Shown: positions 34,110-42,130 of the stretch, piece after piece
Layout: each line of letters starts with the position of its first letter
How positions within the stretch are numbered: the first letter of the stretch is position 1
Assembly (NCBI GenBank): GCA_004297775.1
Contig: SCUE01000012.1
Span: forward strand, 1-64,000
Direction: 5' to 3'
Length of the DNA stretch: 64,000 nucleotides
From: Chloroflexota bacterium
GTDB lineage: Bacteria > Chloroflexota > UBA6077 > FW602-bin22
Notes under the pieces: generated by a model
Told to the model about the DNA's origin: nothing
What the model saw: only the letters and a program-made list of their open reading frames with translations
Databases searched by the model: none
Position numbers and translations under genes: made by a program

Positions 34110-34736
34110 TCAGGCTCTGCCGTCATGACGATATGTCTCGTGAAGAAGTTCCGGCCTCTCGCGCAGGATCTCGCGAATCCGGTGTCGACCGCGATTCAAT
34201 CGTGACTTGACCGTGCCGAGGTTCGCGCCGATGGCGGTCGCAATCTCCTCATAGGTGAGTCCGTGGACGTCAGCCATCACGACGACGGTGCGCTGGTCGA
34301 ACGGCAGTCTTAGGAGCGCTGCCTCGATGAACGCGGTCATCTCTCCGCTGAGGACCCGATCCTCCGGCAACGGGGACGTGTCGGCGATGTGGTCAGATGG
34401 CGGATCATCATCGTCCGCTCGCGGGGCATCGAGCGACGCGGTCGGATGCCGCGCCACACGCCGTCCGTGATCGTGGCAGGCGTTCGTCAGGATGCGGAGG
34501 AACCAGGGTTTGAACGCGCCGCCTCGCAGCGACGAGATCGACCGAAACGCCGAGATGAACGCTTCCTGCGTCGCGTCGGCGGCCGCGTCGGCGTTGCCGA
34601 GCGACCGATAGGCGATCGAATAGGCGAGTTCCTGGTATCGGGCGACCAGGCTGTTGAACGCCGCCACGTTCCCTCGGGCGGCATCGGACACCAGCGTCGC
34701 CTCGTCGGCGAGGCTCGCGATCCGTTGACGCCACAT
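34110..34736 (-). CDS. ECF-type RNA polymerase sigma factor
   Basis: A 208-residue protein from ATG 34736. Sigma region 2 is seen in YSIAYRSLGNADAAADATQE and AFISAFRSISSLRGG, then FKPWFLRILTNACHDHGRR. Region 4 is LPFDQRTVVVMADVHGLTYE and EIATAIGANLGTVKSRLNRG. There is no region 3 and no extra domain, so it is a standard ECF sigma factor. It forms an operon with its anti-sigma factor. Its -10 region (TATAGA, 34749-34744) lies 7 nt before the ATG and overlaps the divergent pfkA promoter. Confidence 0.95.
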   Translation of the reverse strand: MWRQRIASLADEATLVSDAARGNVAAFNSLVARYQELAYSIAYRSLGNADAAADATQEAFISAFRSISSLRGGAFKPWFLRILTNACHDHGRRVARHPTASLDAPRADDDDPPSDHIADTSPLPEDRVLSGEMTAFIEAALLRLPFDQRTVVVMADVHGLTYEEIATAIGANLGTVKSRLNRGRHRIREILRERPELLHETYRHDGRA

Positions 34737-34753
34737 GGGGTCATCTATATACT
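34725..34753 (+). promoter_or_regulatory. pfkA promoter, near-consensus
   Basis: TTGACG (34725-34730), a 17-bp spacer and TATACT (34748-34753) form a good sigma-70-type promoter reading towards pfkA. Predicted start is near 34760. The -35 lies inside the first codons of the divergent sigma gene, and the -10 overlaps that gene's own TATAGA (34744-34749). Confidence 0.75.
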
Positions 34754-34769
34754 CTGGCGGCCCAGACGG

Positions 34770-34813
34770 GCGGGTCGCGGGTGACCTTCGGTCGACCCGC
34801 GCGTTCTCTTTTT
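34770..34813 (+). promoter_or_regulatory. attenuator-like leader of pfkA
   Basis: The 69-nt leader holds an 11-bp stem with one bulged G: CGCGGGTGACC (34776-34786), loop TTC, and GGTCGACCCGCG (34790-34801). TTCTCTTTTT follows directly (34804-34813), which looks like an intrinsic terminator placed between promoter and gene. The same 3' arm can instead pair perfectly over 8 bp with GCGGGTCG (34770-34777), so two mutually exclusive folds exist. GAGGG (34814-34818) then serves as ribosome binding site. I infer conditional termination; no ligand motif is recognised. Confidence 0.5.
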
Positions 34814-34828
34814 GAGGGTTTTTTCACG

Positions 34829-35860
34829 ATGAGAATAGGTGTGTTGACCGGCGGCGGAGACTGCCCCGGCCTGAATGCCGCGATTCGCGCGGTGGTCCGG
34901 CGAGCGGATGAAAAAGGCTGGGAAGTAACCGGATTTCTGAACGGCTGGGCGGGGCTCCTCGGTGAAGGGAACCCGCGGCCGCTCACGTCGGCCGATGTCT
35001 CGGGCATTCTGCCGCTCGGTGGCACGATGCTGGGAACGTCGCGCACGAATCCGATGAAGAAGCAGGAGCACATGGATCAGGTCGCGGCGAATTTCGGTCG
35101 CCACCAGATCGACGCCCTCGTCGCGATCGGCGGCGACGACACGCTGTCCGTCGCGGCCAGGCTGCACGACATCGGTCTGAAGACCGTCGGTGTTCCGAAG
35201 ACGATGGACAACGATCTCTCCGAGACCGACGCATGCATCGGGTTCAACTCCGCGGTCGAGATCGTCGTGGATGCGCTCGATAAGCTGCACACGACCGCCA
35301 GCTCGCACCATCGCGTGATGGTGGTCGAAGTCATGGGGCGCGATGCCGGATGGGTGGCGACCGTGGGCGGTCTGGCCGGCGGCGCCGACTACATCCTCAT
35401 CCCGGAAGTCGACGTCGCGATTGAGACAGTGTGCGATAGCCTTCGCCGTCGTCGCCTGCGTGGTCGCGATTCGAGCGTCGTCGTTGTGTCTGAGGGCGCC
35501 AAGCTTCCGGATGTCGAGGTCGCACAGTCGGATGCGACGACCGACGCGTTCGGCCACGTGCGGCTGGATCGCCGGAACGTCGGCGAAGTCGCCGCGCGTG
35601 AGATCGAGAAGCGGACCGGATTCGAGACGCGCGTGACGGTGCTCGGCCACCTTCAGCGCGGCGGCTCGCCTTCGTCGTTCGATCGCGTCCTGGCGACGCG
35701 CACGGGCGCCGAGGCGGTCGAGTATATCGAGAAGGGCATGTTCGGGCACATGGCGGCGCTGAGAGGCAACGACATCAAGCCGGTCCGCCTGCGCGACGTC
35801 GTCGCGAAAACCCGCACGGTCGATCTCGATCTCTGGCGACTGGCCTCGACGTTCTATTAG
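34829..35860 (+). CDS. pfkA: phosphofructokinase, pyrophosphate-type signature
   Basis: A 343-residue protein from ATG 34829; an in-frame ATG at 34781 lies inside the leader hairpin. It begins MRIGVLTGGGDCPGLNAAIR. Phosphoryl-donor residues are Asp104 (GGDDTL) and Lys124 (PKTMDND), using its own numbering, which coincides with the E. coli scheme. ATP enzymes have Gly at both, whereas the Asp/Lys pair marks PPi-dependent or mixed-substrate group III enzymes. Catalytic Asp127 and Asp129 and the fructose-6-phosphate-binding MGRDAGWVA are kept. So it likely phosphorylates fructose 6-phosphate reversibly with PPi. Confidence 0.93.
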   Translation: MRIGVLTGGGDCPGLNAAIRAVVRRADEKGWEVTGFLNGWAGLLGEGNPRPLTSADVSGILPLGGTMLGTSRTNPMKKQEHMDQVAANFGRHQIDALVAIGGDDTLSVAARLHDIGLKTVGVPKTMDNDLSETDACIGFNSAVEIVVDALDKLHTTASSHHRVMVVEVMGRDAGWVATVGGLAGGADYILIPEVDVAIETVCDSLRRRRLRGRDSSVVVVSEGAKLPDVEVAQSDATTDAFGHVRLDRRNVGEVAAREIEKRTGFETRVTVLGHLQRGGSPSSFDRVLATRTGAEAVEYIEKGMFGHMAALRGNDIKPVRLRDVVAKTRTVDLDLWRLASTFY

Positions 35861-35887
35861 TCCGCGACGCTCGACCGCGGTCGCCAT

Positions 35888-37138
35888 TCAGGCAATACCT
35901 TGTCGGCGCCGAAGCCGCGCCAGCCGATGGATCAATTCGGCGCGCACGCGGCCGTCCCGCGCTGTGGTCGCTCTCGATGAACACACGGCGAGCGCCTGTT
36001 CGGCCAGAACAGCCGCGCGCGCGTAGTCGCGCAGCCGATGCTCGGCGTGCTTTGCGAGTTCGACGTACGGCTCGATCGACAGTGCGCCTTCCGCGACGAG
36101 CGCATGCCAGACATCGGCTGCCGTGGCATAGTTGCGCATGCGCTTGTACAGCGCCGCGACACACGCGCGTATTTCTTCGTCGGGCTCGGACATGATCGCG
36201 CGGGCTCGTTCGAGGCACCGCAGCGCGATCTCGAAGTCGCCGACATCCCCAAACGCGCGGCCGAGGCACATGAGGTCCAGCGCGTGCTCCGGGGGCGCGG
36301 CGACCGGATCGGTGGCGTGTCGCGCGACCTTCAGGGTCAGAGCCGCGAGCGTCAGGATGTCGAGCCGATTGTGCTCGAAAACCGGCGTCAGCGGACCAGC
36401 ATCGCCACGCCGTAAGTAGTCGAAGTACAAACCGGGGATCTGCCATCCTGGTACATCGCCATTCCGCGCCGGCAGCGATAACACGCCCACCTCGAGCGAG
36501 GACAGGGCGCAGGAGCCGAGGCGTCGCTTGAACAGGCGGCGGCTGGGGTGCAGCATATCGAGATGAATCGGGTCGTCCGGCGCAAGCCGGATCCGATGGT
36601 AGATATGGCGAGTCTCCAACAAAGGCCAGTCGAAGCTCTTGCCGTTGAAGGTGACAACCGCGTTGCGCTCGCCCAGTGTCTCGCGCAGAGCGAGCAGCAC
36701 GCCCCTTTCTTCGCCCGGATCGCGCATGAAGAATTGATCGACGTGGAAGCTGCCGCCAACAAAGTACCCGACGCCGATCAGGAATGCGTACGTGCCGGTG
36801 CCACCGGCAAGACCGGTCGTCTCGCAGTCGACGAAGGCCGCGCGCGAAAAATCGAGTTCGAGCACACGCGGATCGGGCACGAGCGGACGAAACGCGGCGC
36901 CGGTATGGGTGAGGAGGTCGGATAGGACGACCTCGCCGTGGTCGTGATCGACCGCGTAGCGCGACTCCGCGACGAAGCACGCCGGTTCCCCTGCCACCGC
37001 GCGATGCTGCCCCGGAACGCGCGGCACCGCGCGCGAAGCCTGATCCGGACTGGAAGTCTCGATCACCCTGGACGTTCCAGTGGTTGCCCGACCGTAACCG
37101 AGCCTGGCCAACCGTTCGCGGAGCTCCACGTCCAACAC
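35888..37138 (-). CDS. YprB-like RNase H-fold (DEDD) exonuclease-type protein with helical repeats
   Basis: A 416-residue protein from GTG 37138. The nuclease domain spans about residues 90-270: AAFVDCETTGLAGGTGTYAF (D and E of the DEDD set), NAVVTFNGKSFDWPLLETRH, HLDMLHPSRRLFKRRLGSC and FEHNRLDILTLAALT (terminal Asp). The C-terminal 120 residues form helical TPR-like repeats (VGDFEIALRCLERARAIM, YATAADVWHALVAEGAL, DYARAAVLAEQALAV). It is probably a cytoplasmic exonuclease on DNA or RNA; the substrate is not known. It converges with pfkA over 27 bp. Confidence 0.85.
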   Translation of the reverse strand: MLDVELRERLARLGYGRATTGTSRVIETSSPDQASRAVPRVPGQHRAVAGEPACFVAESRYAVDHDHGEVVLSDLLTHTGAAFRPLVPDPRVLELDFSRAAFVDCETTGLAGGTGTYAFLIGVGYFVGGSFHVDQFFMRDPGEERGVLLALRETLGERNAVVTFNGKSFDWPLLETRHIYHRIRLAPDDPIHLDMLHPSRRLFKRRLGSCALSSLEVGVLSLPARNGDVPGWQIPGLYFDYLRRGDAGPLTPVFEHNRLDILTLAALTLKVARHATDPVAAPPEHALDLMCLGRAFGDVGDFEIALRCLERARAIMSEPDEEIRACVAALYKRMRNYATAADVWHALVAEGALSIEPYVELAKHAEHRLRDYARAAVLAEQALAVCSSRATTARDGRVRAELIHRLARLRRRQGIA

Positions 37139-37285
37139 ATCATAACGGAGCGGAACGGGCGTTCGAGACCGCCACGGCTATCGAGCAAATAGGGGTTTTC
37201 TCTCGATTCCGCACTGGCCCAACGGAGCCATGGTTGCTTTCGACGAGATGGCCCACTGAGGCCAGCAAAGGTCAGGTGAGCGGGT

Positions 37286-38071
37286 ATGAATGAAAAACCC
37301 GGCAAGATCCCATGGGAAGTGACCCGACGAGGATTCCTTAAGACGCTGGGTGCGGCTGGCATCGGAGTCGCCGCGGCCTCGGCGGTCGAGAGTATCGTGG
37401 GAGCCGCGCCGACGGCAGCCACCGATAGCGAAACCCATCAGTGGGCGTTTGTGATCGACCTGCGCAAGTGCGATGGCTGCGAGGAGTGCACGAAGGCGTG
37501 CCAGGCGACCCACGCGTTGGCGAAGGATCAGCGCTGGATCAACGTCTACAAGATAAAGAACTCGACGGGTACCGAGTTCTTCATGCCGCGCCTTTGCATG
37601 CAGTGCGAGAACCCACCCTGTTTGCGGGTCTGCCCGACCGGCGCGACCTATGCCGGCCGCGATGGCGTGGTCCTGGTCGATCAGAACCTCTGTATCGGCT
37701 GCCGGACGTGCATGGCCGCGTGTCCCTACGAGGCGCGCTATTTCAACTGGAAAGAACCTCCGACGCCATTGAAGCCGGTTGCGCAAACGATGCCTGAGTT
37801 CCCCGTGCCCCAGAAGAAAGGCACGGTCGGTAAGTGCATCCTGTGCGTGCACTACGCCAACCAGGGGAAGCTTCCGGCGTGCGTCGACGCATGCTCGATG
37901 GAGGCCCTCTATATCGGGGATATGACGACCGATGTCGCCACGAACGGCCACGAGACGGTCAAGCTGTCAAAGTTTCTCCGCGACAACGATGCCGTTCACT
38001 TCCGTGAAGAACTGGGTACCAGGCCGCGCGTCTGGTACATCGCCGGTCACGGTCAGAAGTTGGATTACTAG
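37286..38071 (+). CDS. Tat-exported 4x[4Fe-4S] ferredoxin subunit (HybA/PsrB/NrfC-like)
   Basis: A 261-residue protein from ATG 37286. A twin-arginine signal VTRRGFLKTLGAAGIGVAAA starts at residue 12. Four cluster-binding groups follow: CDGCEECTKAC, CMQCENPPCLRVCPTG, CIGCRTCMAACPY and CILCVHYANQGKLPACVDAC, 16 Cys in all, with the internal-symmetry order of the electron-wire subunit of DMSO/polysulfide reductase complexes. It should sit on the outside of the membrane bound to the NrfD protein encoded next. No molybdopterin subunit lies nearby, so its catalytic partner is not evident. Confidence 0.93.
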   Translation: MNEKPGKIPWEVTRRGFLKTLGAAGIGVAAASAVESIVGAAPTAATDSETHQWAFVIDLRKCDGCEECTKACQATHALAKDQRWINVYKIKNSTGTEFFMPRLCMQCENPPCLRVCPTGATYAGRDGVVLVDQNLCIGCRTCMAACPYEARYFNWKEPPTPLKPVAQTMPEFPVPQKKGTVGKCILCVHYANQGKLPACVDACSMEALYIGDMTTDVATNGHETVKLSKFLRDNDAVHFREELGTRPRVWYIAGHGQKLDY

Positions 38072-38095
38072 TCGAATCCACCGAGGAGAGAACCG

Positions 38096-39388
38096 ATGAT
38101 CGGTCACCAAGCGGCACGATGGGATGAGATGCGAGAGGCGGCGCTCCGCCCGCTCGCGCCGAGCGGGCGCGCCTTCTGGGGTATCGCGTTCGTCCTGGGA
38201 CTGGCAGTCCTCTGGGGTCTGGTTGCGTTCGCGATCCAATTCATCGAGGGCCTGGGCGCGGCGGGATACTCCGATCGCGGGTTCTGGGGGATCTACGAGG
38301 CGAACCTCGTCGCATTCATCGCGTTTAGCTATGGCGGCGCCCTCGTCTCGGCGATCCTGCGGCTGACGCAGGCGCGCTGGCGTGCGCCGATCACACGGCT
38401 GGCCGAGGCGATGGCCGTGTTCTCACTAGTTGTCGGAATGCTGTTTGCGATCGTTCATCTCGGGCGCCCGGACAAGTTGTTCCAGATGTTCCTGACGCCA
38501 CAGGTCAGTTCGCCGATCGTGTGGGACTTCGTCGTCATCGCGACCTATCTGGTCGCGACCTGCATCTTCCTCTATCTGCCGCTTGTGCCAGATCTGGCGG
38601 TGCTCCGCGATCAAGCCGATCGGTCGGCCGGTTGGCTGGCCGGAATCTACCGGGTTCTATCGCTGGGATGGCGCGGCGACCCGGCGCAGCGGCATGCCCT
38701 GGAGCGCGGGATCAACGCGGTCGCGATCATGATCATTCCGATCGCGGTTCTCGTTCACTCGGTGTTGAGCTGGGCGTTCGCACTCACCGGCCGACCCGGC
38801 TGGAATAGTACGATTCTCGCGCCGTATTTCGTCGTCGCGGCGCTCTACTCGGGCGTCGCGATGGTCATCCTGGTCGTGGCCGGATTCCGGCACGGCTATA
38901 GGCTCCATCAATACATCGGCATCAAGCATTTCCGATACCTCGGCTACCTGATGCTGAGCCTCGATTTGCTGTACCTGTACTTCACGTTCACCGAGCTCCT
39001 GACCGAGGGGTATGTGATGAGCGTTGAGACGGCACCGATTCTCGAATCTTTGCTTATCGGCCAGTACGCTCCTATGTTCTGGCTCTTTGCTATCGGCGGG
39101 GGGATCGTTCCGCTCCTGCTTGTCGCGATACCGCGGACGCGCACGATTCCCGGCATCGTCGTCGCGGCAGTGCTCGTCGTGCTGGGTATGTGGCTCAAAC
39201 GCATGCTGATCATCGTTCCAACGGTCGCCCATCCTCTCATTGCCGGAGCCTGGGGAACGTTCGAGGCCACGTGGATCGCGATCGCGATCACGGTCGGCGC
39301 GGCGGCGGCGATTCCACTCTTGCTGATGCTGTTCTTCAAGTTCGTCCCAATCCTCTCGATCGACGAGATGGAGGAGTTGGCCCAATGA
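38096..39388 (+). CDS. nrfD: NrfD/PsrC-type quinone-interacting membrane subunit
   Basis: A 430-residue protein from ATG 38096 with GAGGAGAG upstream. About ten transmembrane helices. Family marks: WGIYEANLVAFIAFSYGGAL, FSLVVGMLFAIVHLGRPDKL (the HLGRPD motif), and DLLYLYFTFTELLTEGY with conserved acidic residues facing the quinone side. NrfD-type subunits exchange electrons between quinone and an extracytoplasmic Fe-S subunit and may move protons. It overlaps the next gene by ATGA, so the redox pair and the beta-rich protein are co-translated. Confidence 0.93.
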   Translation: MIGHQAARWDEMREAALRPLAPSGRAFWGIAFVLGLAVLWGLVAFAIQFIEGLGAAGYSDRGFWGIYEANLVAFIAFSYGGALVSAILRLTQARWRAPITRLAEAMAVFSLVVGMLFAIVHLGRPDKLFQMFLTPQVSSPIVWDFVVIATYLVATCIFLYLPLVPDLAVLRDQADRSAGWLAGIYRVLSLGWRGDPAQRHALERGINAVAIMIIPIAVLVHSVLSWAFALTGRPGWNSTILAPYFVVAALYSGVAMVILVVAGFRHGYRLHQYIGIKHFRYLGYLMLSLDLLYLYFTFTELLTEGYVMSVETAPILESLLIGQYAPMFWLFAIGGGIVPLLLVAIPRTRTIPGIVVAAVLVVLGMWLKRMLIIVPTVAHPLIAGAWGTFEATWIAIAITVGAAAAIPLLLMLFFKFVPILSIDEMEELAQ

Positions 39389-40026
39389 TTCGCAGAAGCG
39401 CGCGCAGTCTGGCAGCCATCGTGGCGATCACTCTCGCTCTGGGCATCGCGACCGTCTCGGCACAGACCGCGTCGCCGACGCCAGTCGCGCAGCCGACGGT
39501 CCTAACCATCGGCGGCGCGACTGCGACGCGCGTGAAAGGTCAGTACACATTGACCGCGACGCTGAAGACCGCCGACGGCAAGTCGCTCGGCGACCGACCG
39601 ATCGAGTTTTACGAACGGACGACGGTCTTCGGTCCACGTGACAGCCGAATTGGCAGCGTCGTGACCGATTCCACTGGTATGGCGGCGGTCGCGCTGCAGC
39701 CGTCGCAACCGGGGAAGTTGACAGTCGTCGCGCGATTCTCGGGCGCCAGTGGTTTCGCCGGATCAAGCGCTGCCGGTGATCTCGACATCGCGGAGGCAGT
39801 TTCGTCCTTCCACACCGAGCCGTTGCCATTCGTGCTCGTCAGCCTATGGCTGCCGTTCATTCTGGCCGGCTTCGTCTTCGCGACGTGGGCCGCCCTGCTC
39901 GGCGTATTCCTGTCGACCGTGGTGGGCATTCGCTCGGCCGCAACCGTGGCCGAGCGCCAGGAAGTGACTGAAGCCCGCGCGCGTCGCGCCGTCTCGGGCG
40001 AGGAGGTGACGCCACAAGCGAATTGA
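39385..40026 (+). CDS. exported Ig-like domain protein with C-terminal helix
   Basis: A 213-residue protein whose ATG at 39385 overlaps the nrfD stop. Signal-like segment SLAAIVAITLALGIATVSA is followed by a beta-sandwich of about 100 residues (LTIGGATATRVKGQYTLTAT, GSVVTDSTGMAAVALQPSQP, KLTVVARFSGASGFAGSSAA), resembling Big-type Ig domains. A membrane helix, VLVSLWLPFILAGFVFATWA, and a charged tail close the protein. It probably packs on the NrfD complex from outside. No enzyme motif is present. Confidence 0.75.
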   Translation: MIRRSARSLAAIVAITLALGIATVSAQTASPTPVAQPTVLTIGGATATRVKGQYTLTATLKTADGKSLGDRPIEFYERTTVFGPRDSRIGSVVTDSTGMAAVALQPSQPGKLTVVARFSGASGFAGSSAAGDLDIAEAVSSFHTEPLPFVLVSLWLPFILAGFVFATWAALLGVFLSTVVGIRSAATVAERQEVTEARARRAVSGEEVTPQAN

Positions 40027-40071
40027 ATCGTTGTCAGGCATGAAATGCTGCAAACCTAAGGAGTACAGAAA

Positions 40072-40632
40072 GTGACGATGCGAACTCGTCGAAACATTGT
40101 CCTGTCTCTGGCCGCTCTGCCAGCGGTGCTGGTGGCGTGCCAGGCGCCGGCGCCAACGCCCGCGCCACCAGCTCCGGTCGCGGTCGGCGCAACCAAGCTC
40201 TTCCTGATGGTCGATCTCGTCCAGGGGTCGAAGAACATTCCCACTGAGCTGCGCGCGAGTCGATCCTGCCAGTTGAACAACCGGTTCCCGCGCAATTCGG
40301 AGATGGTGTGGCGCATTCGCGTCCACGATCCCAAGACCGGCGACCCGATGGATGACAAGATGCTCAAGGGCGTCGCCATCAAGCTTGCGACGGGCAAGTC
40401 GGCGGACGCGAAGTTCGGCCCCCACCCGAAGGATCCGCCGAACGAGTTGTTCTGGACGGGCTCGTATGTTGTGCCGAAGGATCACGCGACCGGGACCCTG
40501 AAGTACTCGGTCGAGGCCACCGCCATCGACGGTCGCGTCGGGATGTTCGAGCCGTTCCCGACCGTCGTGTCGCTGCCAACCATCCTCGAGGAGACGCTCG
40601 CGGACGCGCCGCCCACGCCGGCCAAGGCCTAA
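40072..40632 (+). CDS. lipoprotein of the NrfD locus, hypothetical
   Basis: A 186-residue protein from GTG 40072 with AAGGAG upstream. Signal peptide ends in the lipobox LVAC (Cys24), followed by a Pro/Ala linker. The mature part has one Cys (RSCQLNNRFPRNSEMVWRIR) and two short charged blocks (HDPKTGDPMDDKMLKGVAIK, NELFWTGSYVVPKDH). No known domain is recognised. Its place directly after the NrfD pair suggests an extracytoplasmic partner of that complex. It is 45 bp downstream of the Ig-like gene. Confidence 0.7.
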   Translation: MTMRTRRNIVLSLAALPAVLVACQAPAPTPAPPAPVAVGATKLFLMVDLVQGSKNIPTELRASRSCQLNNRFPRNSEMVWRIRVHDPKTGDPMDDKMLKGVAIKLATGKSADAKFGPHPKDPPNELFWTGSYVVPKDHATGTLKYSVEATAIDGRVGMFEPFPTVVSLPTILEETLADAPPTPAKA

Positions 40633-40701
40633 CAACGCACCACGGGCGCGCCGCGGATGCGCGGCGCGCCAGGAACACGCGCACTCGGGGGAGGATGCAC
40701 G

Positions 40702-42126
40702 ATGGCTGCTGAGAGCCGAGTCATTTCAAGAGGGACAGAAGGGACAGATACGCAGGCCGATGGGCCGGCAATCGGATCGACGGCGCGCCTGTCGCTGACG
40801 CCTGGGTACGCCCGGGTGGGCGAGGCGGTGCGCGTCCGCGGGGAAGGTTTCGCGCCGGGTGTTATCGCCCAGTTGATCTGGCATACGGTCGACGCGCGCT
40901 ACGAGCTAGAGCGCGGCACTGAGTATCTTGGGCAGGGGTTCTCCGAGCGATCGTGGACGCTCCGCGACGTGAGGGCTGACCGCGACGGCGCGATCGATGC
41001 CACGTTCGAGGTGCCGCGCGACTTCGGGGGCTCACACGACGTGCGCGCTCGCGTCGGCGACCAGGAGGTAGCGCAGGCCGGGCTGATCGTTACGCCGACG
41101 ATCTCCCTCTCACCTTCAGAAGGACCAATTGGAACTGAGATCGAGGTGACGATCGTCGGCGTCGAGTGGCGTCCGAATACGAGCGTCTGGCACATGCTGT
41201 ACGACAACAAGTACCTCGGCTTCCTCTCGGCGGTGACTCAGCGCGGTGTCGCCACGGCGCACATTCGCGCGGCTGGTCCCCTCGGCCGCCACGTTATCGC
41301 GCTCTGGAGAAACGCCTACAACAGCACGCCGTACCTGGCCAGGGACGCGTCGCCGTTCCGCGACATGCCCGGTCCGGGGACCGAGCTTATGTTCACGGTC
41401 ACATCCGACGACGGCCCGCCGGATCAGCGCATCGAGGACTTCTCGACGACCGATCATCCCTGGCCGAGTCTGACGACAGGCCCCGGTTCGCTCTCGGTAT
41501 TCCCCGATCGCGGCCGGCTGGGAGACGCCATCGCGCTACATGCGATCCACTTGCCACCGAGCACTGAGGTCGCGGTGCGCTGGTGGACGACGGTCGGCGA
41601 CCGGATCACGAATGTCGGCATGGTCGAAGAGGCGAGGATGCGCCGGGTTCTGACCACCGATGCGCGCGGGCAGTTCGCGTTCGACATGACGATTCCAGAC
41701 GACCTCGGCGGTCAACACAAGATTGACGTGATTCACGGCGATCAGGTGTTGGCTTCGACCGGTGTGGTGATCGTGCCCGCGCTCGTCGAGGCGGCTCCGC
41801 GTCGTCTCCGGGTGGGCGAGAAGATCGACATCCACCTGAAGGGTCTCGGCTGGACAACCTACGACAACACGTACACGGTCACCTATGACAACGCCTACAT
41901 CGGCTATGTCTGCGGCTTCAGCACGGGCGGCGACGTCCGTTTCACCGTGACGGCCACCGGCGTACCTGGCACGCACATCGTCGACCTCTATCCGACGATC
42001 TACAAGGAGAAGGATCCAAGCGTGATGCCGCGCGGCATGTTCTCGGTGCCGCAACTGACCTACCGCGACGACCATCCGCAGCGTCGCACGCCGGCGGTTC
42101 GGTTGGCGTTCGAGATCGTCGAGTAG
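40702..42126 (+). CDS. large beta-rich (IPT/TIG-like) protein of the NrfD locus
   Basis: A 474-residue protein from ATG 40702 with GGGGGAGG upstream; an in-frame ATG at 40657 is less likely. It has four to five repeats of about 90 residues opening with LTPGYARVGEAVRVRGEGFA, GPIGTEIEVTIVGVEWRPNT, FPDRGRLGDAIALHAIHLPP or RLRVGEKIDIHLKGLGWTTY. Each ends in a YDNxYxG or LWRNAYNS-type turn. This is the IPT/TIG fold pattern. There is no obvious signal peptide, so the site is unclear. It closes the NrfD group; the ABC transporter follows after 4 nt. Confidence 0.75.
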   Translation: MAAESRVISRGTEGTDTQADGPAIGSTARLSLTPGYARVGEAVRVRGEGFAPGVIAQLIWHTVDARYELERGTEYLGQGFSERSWTLRDVRADRDGAIDATFEVPRDFGGSHDVRARVGDQEVAQAGLIVTPTISLSPSEGPIGTEIEVTIVGVEWRPNTSVWHMLYDNKYLGFLSAVTQRGVATAHIRAAGPLGRHVIALWRNAYNSTPYLARDASPFRDMPGPGTELMFTVTSDDGPPDQRIEDFSTTDHPWPSLTTGPGSLSVFPDRGRLGDAIALHAIHLPPSTEVAVRWWTTVGDRITNVGMVEEARMRRVLTTDARGQFAFDMTIPDDLGGQHKIDVIHGDQVLASTGVVIVPALVEAAPRRLRVGEKIDIHLKGLGWTTYDNTYTVTYDNAYIGYVCGFSTGGDVRFTVTATGVPGTHIVDLYPTIYKEKDPSVMPRGMFSVPQLTYRDDHPQRRTPAVRLAFEIVE

Positions 42127-42130
42127 ATCT

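Noticed and set aside
37163..37205. 5-bp inverted repeat around ATAGGGGTTTTC before the ferredoxin gene
   Set aside because: Arms too short to claim an operator or terminator.
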